Source: an uncultured Pseudomonadota bacterium (GTDB taxonomy: Bacteria > Pseudomonadota > Alphaproteobacteria > RF32 > CAG-239). From it: a DNA stretch of 5,483 nucleotides. The stretch lies in contig CASFLB010000080.1 of assembly GCA_949295395.1 (NCBI GenBank), positions 1 to 5,483 on the forward strand, read 5' to 3'. Position 1 is the stretch's first letter. Each line of letters opens with the position of its first letter. The notes beneath the pieces were generated by a model. It had not been told where the DNA came from. It saw only the letters and a list, made by a program, of their open reading frames with translations, and did no database searches. Below are positions 1 to 4,767 of the stretch, in pieces. Position numbers and translations under genes: made by a program.

Positions 1-94
1 TGAAAACTTTAACCCTTATACCTATCAGGAAGTGTTTATGACCGAGGTGTCGACCTTCTTTACCGATTATGACGACCCTTACGCTCCTTACTAA
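1..94 (+). CDS. 3' end of an unidentified plus-strand gene (partial)
   Basis: An open frame enters from the left edge (first full codon at position 2) and stops at TAA 92-94, giving 30 residues. The tail is rich in aromatic and acidic residues and ends in TDYDDPYAPY. It is followed at once by a terminator-like hairpin, as expected at a real gene end, and the next gene is convergent. The fragment is too short to assign a family and no motif is recognised. That it is coding is an inference from the open frame, its residue composition and the position of the terminator. Confidence 0.6.
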   Translation, partial: ENFNPYTYQEVFMTEVSTFFTDYDDPYAPY

Positions 95-158
95 AAAAAA
101 TCCCCTTTCAATGAACAGTCCCCCGAAAGTTGGACAGTTCAAAGGGAGGATTTTTTTA
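93..158. terminator. Probable bidirectional terminator between convergent genes
   Basis: An A-tract plus TCCCC (93-105) pairs with GGGAGGA plus a T-tract (144-157), continued by TTT/AAA and GAAC/GTTC (113-116 with 137-140). A small inner stem GTCC/GGAC (118-121 with 132-135) closes the top. The stem has bulges near A147 and G144 and around 109-112. The outer A and T runs supply a U-tract to transcripts from either side. It begins inside the stop region of the left-hand plus gene and lies directly beyond the ancestral LOG stop at 162-164, so it probably serves both. Confidence 0.7.
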
Positions 159-161
159 TTT

Positions 162-344
162 CTACTTTCTTTGACGGCGGAGTTTTAAGGTGGTTAATTT
201 ATCACTCACAATTGAGGTATCTCTGCCGGTTTTAGCCAAGCGTTCGTACATCCTTTCTATCTCTTTTTCAAGATAAGCCTGATCAATCTCTTCTGAAAGG
301 TTGCTTTTTTCCTCTTCGGTTCCTTGGGTGTTAACTTTATCCAT
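162..344 (-). pseudogene. Displaced original C-terminal tail of the LOG gene (60-codon open frame)
   Basis: This frame begins at the ATG inside repeat copy 1 (344-342), reads MDKVNTQGTEE again, then continues through SEEIDQAYLEKEIERMYERL and ends in LKLRRQRK at TAG 164-162, just before the terminator. Removing one 32-bp unit joins it in frame to residue 254 of the LOG protein, so it is best read as the original 3' end. The segment is acidic and helical, then basic. AAGGA at 353-357, supplied by the second repeat copy, lies 8 nt before the ATG, so independent translation as a 60-residue peptide is possible. It overlaps the shifted LOG frame at 257-344. Remnant status is well supported; independent expression is speculative. 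Confidence 0.6.
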
Positions 345-1138
345 TCTTCGGTTCCTTGGGTGTTAACTTTATCCATTTGTTCCATAATTTCTTCAATATG
401 GAGATTTTTTTCTTTCTTTTGCTTTAAGAAATAGGGCAATTCATAAGCAACCTGTCTGGCGTTAGCATAAGCCTGCGCCGTGGTCTGATTCTTATTATAA
501 CGTAGCTTTAACAAACGGAAAACAACACTTAATTCCAAACTATCATCGACCACAATAAAGGGGATTGGATCGGCAAAGCCCTTTAAGGCAATCTCTTTCA
601 AAAACTCAAGCAAATGGTGGAAAAATCCGTTTACGTTATAAAACACAAAAGGCTTTATCGGCAGCAAGCCATCTTGCATGGCTACACAATCATAAGCCAG
701 CTCATCCAAGGTGCCGACGCCCCCAGGAGCAAATACCACAAAATCAGCGTTTAAGAGCTTTTGTTTTCTTTCCTCCAGCGTGGTTGCCAAAATCACATTT
801 TCAATCTGCTTCACCAGCTCATCATCTTGCGGGTAAAGGCTGTAATATTCGGGCGTGGTAATAGCTTGAATCGGGACTTCCGGCGCGCTGTTTTGCTTTT
901 TGTTCCAGCCGTCAATCACGCCACGGGCAACAGCTCCCATAATCCCTGAATTTGACAATCCGAAGTCAAGCTTGAAGTCCATTTTTATGATTTGACGCCC
1001 CAGCTCATAAGCGGCGGCAACATACATCGGATCATTACCGCCACGATGCCCGCCGGCAACAAAGACCCTCATGCCTTCTTTTTTATTTTGGGCGACGAAA
1101 GAATCGACAACTTTTTGTTCAAGCTTTTGTTCACTCAT
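257..1138 (-). CDS. LOG-family nucleotide 5'-monophosphate phosphoribohydrolase-like protein, C-terminus frameshifted
   Basis: A 293-residue cytosolic protein of the LOG (formerly 'lysine decarboxylase-like') family. Known members cleave the base from nucleoside 5'-monophosphates, including cytokinin nucleotides. Visible signatures are the PGGVGTLDE motif at residues 138-146 with catalytic-type Glu146, and the preceding ERKQKL helix with the conserved Arg124. The first nucleotide-binding loop is divergent: it reads GLSNSGIMGAVARG (60-73) rather than the usual GGGxxGLMG type. Typical LOGs are about 180-200 residues; this one has an added helical, charged C-terminal extension from about residue 230. 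The start is set by GAGGAGAT at 1145-1152, 8 nt before ATG, and by an ATGA overlap with tgt, so the two genes are translationally coupled. Residues 266-293 are a basic tail made by a 32-bp tandem duplication; with one repeat unit the protein would have 314 residues and stop at 162-164. The core looks intact, so activity may survive. Substrate is unknown. Confidence 0.85.
   Translation of the reverse strand: MSEQKLEQKVVDSFVAQNKKEGMRVFVAGGHRGGNDPMYVAAAYELGRQIIKMDFKLDFGLSNSGIMGAVARGVIDGWNKKQNSAPEVPIQAITTPEYYSLYPQDDELVKQIENVILATTLEERKQKLLNADFVVFAPGGVGTLDELAYDCVAMQDGLLPIKPFVFYNVNGFFHHLLEFLKEIALKGFADPIPFIVVDDSLELSVVFRLLKLRYNKNQTTAQAYANARQVAYELPYFLKQKKEKNLHIEEIMEQMDKVNTQGTEEWIKLTPKEPKRKKATFQKRLIRLILKKR
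313..376. repeat. Exact 32-bp tandem duplication inside the LOG gene
   Basis: Positions 313-344 and 345-376 are identical over 32 bases, and the match runs one base further (345 equals 377). Flanking bases differ on both sides (312 c against 344 t; 346 c against 378 t). Each copy encodes, on the minus strand, MDKVNTQGTEE in one frame. Because 32 is not a multiple of three, the second copy shifts the reading frame. Perfect identity suggests a recent event, a slippage-prone site or an assembly error. Confidence 0.97.
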
Positions 1139-2265
1139 GCTTTTATCTCCTCAATATCGCCGCGAGCCTGATCTTTATAAAATTCGTCAGCAAACTCTTG
1201 CAAGCGGTCTTGTTCAATGGCGGTTCTCAAGCCCTGCATTAATCTTTGATAATAACGAATGTTGTGCCATGTTAATAGCATAACGGCTAAAATCTCATTG
1301 CATTTTTGCAAATGGTGAATATAAGCTCGGCTGTAATGGCTACACAGAGGGCAATCGCAACCGGCTTCCAACGGACGAGGATCTTCACGATGGCGTGCGT
1401 TACGAATGTTTATCGTGCCATAACGCGTGAAGGCCTGTGCCGTGCGTCCTGAGCGGGTCGGCATAACGCAGTCAAACATATCAACCCCTCGCAATACCGC
1501 GCCGACAATGTCATCCGGACGTCCAACCCCCATTAAATAACGAGGCTTATCTTCGGGTAACATTCCGGGGGCATAGTCAAGCACTTCAAACATTTTTTCT
1601 TGCCCCTCACCTACGGCCAAACCGCCGATGGCATAGCCGTCAAAGCCTATTTCTTTAAGCTTTTGAGCTGATTCCTCTCTTAAATCTTTGAAAACGCTAC
1701 CTTGTTGAATGCCAAAAATACCATAGCCTTCGCGGTCAACAAAAGCATCACGGCTGCGCTTGGCCCAGCGCATAGAGCGCTGCATGGAAACTTGCGCCTC
1801 TTTATGCGTGGCCGGGAAAGGTGTGCATTCATCTAAGGCCATCGTGATATTTGAATCCAGCTTATGCTGAATGCTCATTGATTCTTCGGGACTAAGAAAA
1901 AATTTTTTGCCGTCAACGTGTGAGCTAAAGGTTACGCCTTCTTCGGTTAATTTACGCAGACCGGTTAAGCTCATGACCTGGAAGCCGCCCGAATCGGTTA
2001 AAATCGGTTTATCCCAATTCATAAACTTGTGCAAACCGCCCATTTTTGCGACCAAATCTGCTCCGGGGCGAAGCATCAAATGATAGGTATTGCCGAGCAA
2101 AATCTCTGCCCCTGTCGAAGCTACCGATTCCGGCATCATCGCCTTGACCGTGCCACAAGTGCCAACCGGCATAAAGGCCGGTGTGTTAACAACGCCATGC
2201 TTGGTATAAAGTTTGCCGCGGCGCGTCTTGCCGATTGTTTTTAATATCTCAAATTTTAGTGCCAT
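1135..2265 (-). CDS. tgt: tRNA-guanine(34) transglycosylase
   Basis: Queuosine-pathway enzyme (EC 2.4.2.29). It exchanges guanine-34 in GUN-anticodon tRNAs (Asp, Asn, His, Tyr) for preQ1. The 376-residue length is normal for bacterial Tgt. The TIM-barrel signatures are all present: TDSGGFQVMSL with general acid/base Asp91, ALDEC with base-recognition Asp145, GGLAVGE (214-220), and VDMFDCVMPTR with nucleophile Asp265. The zinc site is complete: Cys303, Cys305, Cys308 (GCDCPLC) and His334 (LLTWHN). All four are one residue beyond the E. coli numbering. The start is placed at MALKFEIL because AAGGA lies 7 nt upstream. An 18-residue upstream extension to 2319 would run through the predicted promoter and has no family support. 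It is the first gene of an operon with the LOG gene, which it overlaps by 4 nt. No queA is adjacent. Loop sequences look alphaproteobacterial. Confidence 0.98.
   Translation of the reverse strand: MALKFEILKTIGKTRRGKLYTKHGVVNTPAFMPVGTCGTVKAMMPESVASTGAEILLGNTYHLMLRPGADLVAKMGGLHKFMNWDKPILTDSGGFQVMSLTGLRKLTEEGVTFSSHVDGKKFFLSPEESMSIQHKLDSNITMALDECTPFPATHKEAQVSMQRSMRWAKRSRDAFVDREGYGIFGIQQGSVFKDLREESAQKLKEIGFDGYAIGGLAVGEGQEKMFEVLDYAPGMLPEDKPRYLMGVGRPDDIVGAVLRGVDMFDCVMPTRSGRTAQAFTRYGTINIRNARHREDPRPLEAGCDCPLCSHYSRAYIHHLQKCNEILAVMLLTWHNIRYYQRLMQGLRTAIEQDRLQEFADEFYKDQARGDIEEIKA
1145..1152 (-). promoter_or_regulatory. Shine-Dalgarno of the LOG gene inside the tgt 3' end
   Basis: On the minus strand GAGGAGAT lies in the last codons of tgt (D-I-E-E-I), with AGGAG ending 8 nt before the LOG ATG at 1138. 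With the 4-nt ATGA stop/start overlap, this supports the start choice and translational coupling. Confidence 0.85.
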
Positions 2266-2270
2266 ATTCT

Positions 2271-2277
2271 TTTCCTT
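2271..2277 (-). promoter_or_regulatory. Shine-Dalgarno that fixes the tgt start
   Basis: The minus strand reads AAGGAAA here, with AAGGA ending 7 nt before the ATG at 2265-2263. This favours the 376-residue product over the longer frame starting at 2319. Confidence 0.8.
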
Positions 2278-2290
2278 ATTTATTTTTTTG

Positions 2291-2319
2291 ATAATGCACC
2301 CCTTAGGCCGATTTGGCAA
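2291..2319 (-). promoter_or_regulatory. Sigma-70-like promoter of the tgt-LOG operon
   Basis: On the minus strand TTGCCA (2319-2314, 5 of 6 to TTGACA) is separated by exactly 17 bp from CATTAT (2296-2291, 4 of 6 to TATAAT). Transcription would start near 2284, leaving a leader of about 20 nt with the AAGGA site. It lies just past the terminator of the upstream gene, where an operon promoter is expected. Prediction by consensus only. Confidence 0.6.
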
Positions 2320-2336
2320 GGATTTTTATTCTTTTC

Positions 2337-2372
2337 AAAAAAAATAAAGGCCGGAAATTCTTTCCGGCCTTT
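2337..2372 (-). terminator. Rho-independent terminator of the 734-residue gene
   Basis: A perfect 12-bp inverted repeat (2346-2357 with 2361-2372; core AAAGGCCGGAAA) encloses a 3-nt loop. On the minus strand it is followed by A and then eight T residues (2344-2337). It lies 26 nt beyond the stop at 2399 and insulates the tgt operon downstream. Confidence 0.95.
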
Positions 2373-2398
2373 CGTTAAACAAGGAGATTTTTTTATTA

Positions 2399-4603
2399 TT
2401 AGCGCGAACGACTCATCTCGGCTTTTATTTTTTCGAGAACACTATCATATTCACGAACACCTTCCGTCGTATTTGTCGGTTCGGCCGGTGCGTCAAGGCA
2501 ATTATTTTCACCTTTTACCGTGTTCCATAAATCCTTAGCCAAAGCATCAAGTTCTTTGCTGTTTGACTTTTGTTGATCGTACCACAGACCGTCCTTATTG
2601 TCATGAACAATACCCTTTTCGGCGTTATCATTCATTAATTCTTGAATATTATCAAAATCACGGACTCCGTTGGCTAAAACCTTTTCTTCCGGTTCGGCCG
2701 GTGCTATCGGGGTTGGCTCAACCTCAATAGCTTCATCCGGAACTAAATCCAACGGCTCAACCTGCGGCGGAGTTGGAATTGAACGGCTTATCGGCGTTGT
2801 TTCAACCTCTATTTTTTCATCAGGAACAAGATCCAACGGTTTTACCGGTTGCGGCGCAACAGGAGCCGGTGTCGGTTTTACCGGTTCGGGCTTAACTGGC
2901 TCTGGTTTAACCGGTTCGGGCTTAACTGGCTCTGGTTTAACCGGTTCTGGTTTAACAGGCTCATCCGGAACATTCGGATTGTCATAAATAACTTCTTCGC
3001 AGTCACAACAATTGTCAATGTAAATGTTGTCACCGTTATGAACATCACCATTATAGACATCACCGTTGTGGATATTAACATCGCCGTTAATTGTGATTCC
3101 ACTCTGAGTGCTTCCGTTTCCGGCATCAACATTGCCATGATTGCCATGTTCAACGATGTCGTAATTTTCACGAGCACCAGCCATAAGGCCAAACAAGGCC
3201 AATGATAATGCGGCTTTACCGACGGCTTGTCCGACATTCTCATTCGTATCAAAGGCTTTCTTAACGTCAGCACCTTGCTTAACGGCTACGGCTGTTCCAC
3301 CGGCAATGATTTTTCCGGTTGAGGCATATTTGGTAACAGCGTCAACGGTTGTGGCGCCGGCGTTGGTTACAACATTGTGTGCAGCCATCAAACCTGCTGT
3401 CACGGCAGTTAAGCCTGAAGTTACCGTATATAATCCGGCAAGAAATGCATCTTTTTTATGGGCTTTGTTATAATCTCTAAAACTGATGCCGGTTTCTTGG
3501 TTGGCTTTTTGATATGCGCTTAAATGCGGTACAACGTTTTTCTTGAACGTATAAAGAGAATAGATACCCAGCCCAACCGGTCCGGTTGCTCCGGCAACCA
3601 TAACCAAGCCTAAGTCGGTAACAACACCGCTCATACCTTGAACAACGGCCTTGGTTTTGGTGTAGGTCTTGCCATATTTCTTGGTTAATTTTTCATCCAA
3701 TTTGTTCAAACGGCTCTTTAAGCCCTTTACGGCCGGAATTTCACCGAATTTGGCTTTCAGCTTGTTGGCAAATTTATCAACCTGCTGAGAGGCATCGGTA
3801 ATAACGGCAATCGCGTTGTTCACGCTGACTTGTCTTTTGTTTTTCTTACCGCCTTCGTTATATTGAGTTAACATAGTGTCCAGTTCTTGACGGACAGACT
3901 TCATGTCTTTCTTTTGTGCCATTTTGGCGGCGTTATCAACATTCAGAATGCTGAAGACGGCTTTATCAATATTATCTCTTAAACGTGCGCGAAATTCTTC
4001 CGGTGTTACTTTTTCTTTTGAGGTTAACAGCTCGGATATGGTTTGAAGTCTTGCCGCTTCAACAATCTCGGAATTCATATCAACCGGATTGCCGTTTTCA
4101 TCACGAATATCAAGCATTTCAAGACCAGCACGGCTTTGCTTGAAAAACTCACTTTGTTCATCAAGCGGATTTTCGGCCTTATCAAAATTTTCAAGCGCCG
4201 TGTAATTACGATTGATTTCGCTGGCGTTGGTTTCTCCCAAAACTTCAACCGAATGCTCATATTGTTCTTGATTTGGGGCAATATTTACCGGATTTTCTTT
4301 TTTGAGCTCAACAATGCGGTCTTCAATGCTGCCCAAAACTTTTTCAAAGTCTTCACTTTGGCGTTCTTCGGGGGTGCTGAACTCTTTCATAACATAAGCC
4401 GCTGCTATGGATTCTTGTAAATCCATTTGTGGCATTTTTTCTTTTAAAGCCCCCATTTTTTGGCGAGCTTGTTTTTTAAGGCGAAGATACTCTGCGCTGT
4501 TTGTATTTTTGTTTTCTTTAAATACATCCCAAGCGCCTTGAATCTCGACAAAGCTTAATTCTTTGCCGGATTGAACGAGTTTAATTGCTTCTAAATTTTC
4601 CAT
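2399..4603 (-). CDS. Unrecognised 734-residue mosaic protein: helical N-half, hydrophobic middle, NGDV and PVKPE repeats
   Basis: I do not recognise a family. Residues 1-320 are charged and probably helical, with a lysine-rich stretch near 290-315. Three glycine/alanine-rich hydrophobic stretches follow (about 325-353, 386-412, 461-477), with a weaker one at 431-441. They could be membrane segments or membrane-inserting helices. No N-terminal signal peptide is seen. Residues 503-526 carry four NGD[VN] units, followed by a CCDC cluster (532-535); the only other cysteine is Cys702. Residues 549-577 are six PVKPE-type units, a proline-rich linker of TonB-like flavour. PLDLVPDE-x-IEVE occurs twice (589-605, 617-633) and GVR[DE][FY]D twice (646-651, 715-720). 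The start is supported by AGGAG at 4614-4618, 10 nt before ATG, and by a good promoter. The gene has its own terminator, so it is probably monocistronic. Possible roles are an envelope-anchored surface or scaffold protein or a secreted membrane-inserting effector; neither is demonstrated. Confidence 0.85.
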   Translation of the reverse strand: MENLEAIKLVQSGKELSFVEIQGAWDVFKENKNTNSAEYLRLKKQARQKMGALKEKMPQMDLQESIAAAYVMKEFSTPEERQSEDFEKVLGSIEDRIVELKKENPVNIAPNQEQYEHSVEVLGETNASEINRNYTALENFDKAENPLDEQSEFFKQSRAGLEMLDIRDENGNPVDMNSEIVEAARLQTISELLTSKEKVTPEEFRARLRDNIDKAVFSILNVDNAAKMAQKKDMKSVRQELDTMLTQYNEGGKKNKRQVSVNNAIAVITDASQQVDKFANKLKAKFGEIPAVKGLKSRLNKLDEKLTKKYGKTYTKTKAVVQGMSGVVTDLGLVMVAGATGPVGLGIYSLYTFKKNVVPHLSAYQKANQETGISFRDYNKAHKKDAFLAGLYTVTSGLTAVTAGLMAAHNVVTNAGATTVDAVTKYASTGKIIAGGTAVAVKQGADVKKAFDTNENVGQAVGKAALSLALFGLMAGARENYDIVEHGNHGNVDAGNGSTQSGITINGDVNIHNGDVYNGDVHNGDNIYIDNCCDCEEVIYDNPNVPDEPVKPEPVKPEPVKPEPVKPEPVKPEPVKPTPAPVAPQPVKPLDLVPDEKIEVETTPISRSIPTPPQVEPLDLVPDEAIEVEPTPIAPAEPEEKVLANGVRDFDNIQELMNDNAEKGIVHDNKDGLWYDQQKSNSKELDALAKDLWNTVKGENNCLDAPAEPTNTTEGVREYDSVLEKIKAEMSRSR
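2414..2671 (-). repeat. Two degenerate copies of a GVR[DE][FY]D[NS] motif in the 734-residue protein
   Basis: Residues 645-660 (NGVRDFDNIQELMNDN) and 714-730 (EGVREYDSVLEKIKAEM) align without gaps over the first ten or so positions: G-V-R, acidic, aromatic, D, N/S, aliphatic, then an acidic helix. The second copy ends four residues before the C-terminus. They look like duplicated short helical modules. The intervening 53 residues include LWYDQQ and Cys702. Confidence 0.6.
2705..2839 (-). repeat. Duplicated PLDLVPDE-x-IEVE-x-TPI module
   Basis: Residues 589-605 and 617-633 of the 734-residue protein match at 15 of 17 positions (differences K/A and T/P). The offset is 28 residues (84 bp). The DNA copies lie at 2789-2839 and 2705-2755. 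It follows the PVKPE tract and precedes the GVR motifs. Confidence 0.85.
2873..2959 (-). repeat. PVKPE coding repeat with a perfect 30-bp higher-order unit
   Basis: Six successive PVKP-E units (residues 549-577, the last followed by T) have a 15-bp period. At DNA level 2881-2910 and 2911-2940 are identical 30-bp units, each two alternately coded PVKPE units, so the array grew by 30-bp steps. The frame is kept at any copy number. The product would be an extended, charge-alternating proline-rich linker. Confidence 0.9.
3014..3097 (-). repeat. NGDV repeat segment of the 734-residue protein
   Basis: Residues 503-530 contain NGDV at 506, 513 and 518 and NGDN at 523, with alternating hydrophobic residues (ITINGDVNIHNGDV...). 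The spacings are 7, 5 and 5 residues. The pattern suggests short beta-strands with N-G turns, as in small beta-solenoid or spike-like folds. A CCDC cluster follows directly. Fold is inferred from pattern only. Confidence 0.7.
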
Positions 4604-4636
4604 TTTTTGGATACTCCTGTTTGTTTAACTTTCAGC

Positions 4637-4665
4637 ACTATACCACAAAAAAAGAATCGATGCAA
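4637..4665 (-). promoter_or_regulatory. Sigma-70-like promoter of the 734-residue gene
   Basis: On the minus strand TATAGT (4642-4637, 5 of 6 to TATAAT) lies 17 bp from TTGCAT (4665-4660, a -35 keeping TTG). A T-rich spacer separates them. A start near 4630 gives a leader of about 27 nt containing AGGAG (4618-4614). The -10 box is good, the -35 is weak. Confidence 0.65.
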
Positions 4666-4680
4666 GCACTATTTTGACAA

Positions 4681-4710
4681 ATTTTGTATTTTTTTAAGAT
4701 TATTTTGTAT
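4681..4710. repeat. Paired 9-bp direct repeats upstream of the promoter
   Basis: ATTTTGTAT occurs at 4681-4689 and 4702-4710, exactly 21 bp apart (two helical turns), with a partial third match ATTTTGACA at 4671-4679. The nearest full copy ends 15 bp upstream of the -35 box. This could be a regulator site or an UP-like A/T element, but the stretch is very AT-rich and chance is a real alternative. Confidence 0.35.
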
Positions 4711-4737
4711 ATTTGCTTTTATCTTCTTGTTTTTACT

Positions 4738-4763
4738 AAAAAAGCCTGTGAAAACACAGGCTT
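4738..4763 (-). terminator. Rho-independent terminator of the right-edge gene
   Basis: A 9-bp stem AAGCCTGTG / CACAGGCTT (4742-4750 with 4755-4763) has a 4-nt loop. On the minus strand the run of T residues ending the stem extends to 4738. It starts within a few bases of the stop codon at 4768-4770. Confidence 0.9.
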
Positions 4764-4767
4764 TTGG

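Noticed and set aside
565..949. Plus-strand open frames opposite the LOG gene
   Set aside because: They overlap a convincing minus-strand gene, show no known motifs and lack ribosome sites.
2266..2319. An 18-residue N-terminal extension of tgt starting at 2319
   Set aside because: It covers the predicted -10 and -35 boxes, has no ribosome site, and Tgt homologues begin near MALKFEIL.
2873..2959. Possible CRISPR array
   Set aside because: The repeat is contiguous, with a 15-bp period and no spacers, and encodes an in-frame PVKPE tract.
2670..2987. Plus-strand open frame encoding a TGSGL repeat protein
   Set aside because: It is the antisense of the PVKPE repeat; the repetitive look comes from the real minus-strand gene.
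2878..3273. Second minus-strand open frame of about 130 codons within the 734-residue gene
   Set aside because: It is an alternative frame over the repeat regions with no ribosome site and low-complexity composition.
4043..4420. Plus-strand open frame of 125 codons opposite the 734-residue gene
   Set aside because: Phenylalanine- and isoleucine-rich translation is typical of the antisense of a Lys/Glu-rich coding region; no start signal.
4604..4767. Small RNA or tRNA gene in the intergenic gap
   Set aside because: The gap is fully explained by a promoter, leader and terminator; no cloverleaf or second promoter is seen.
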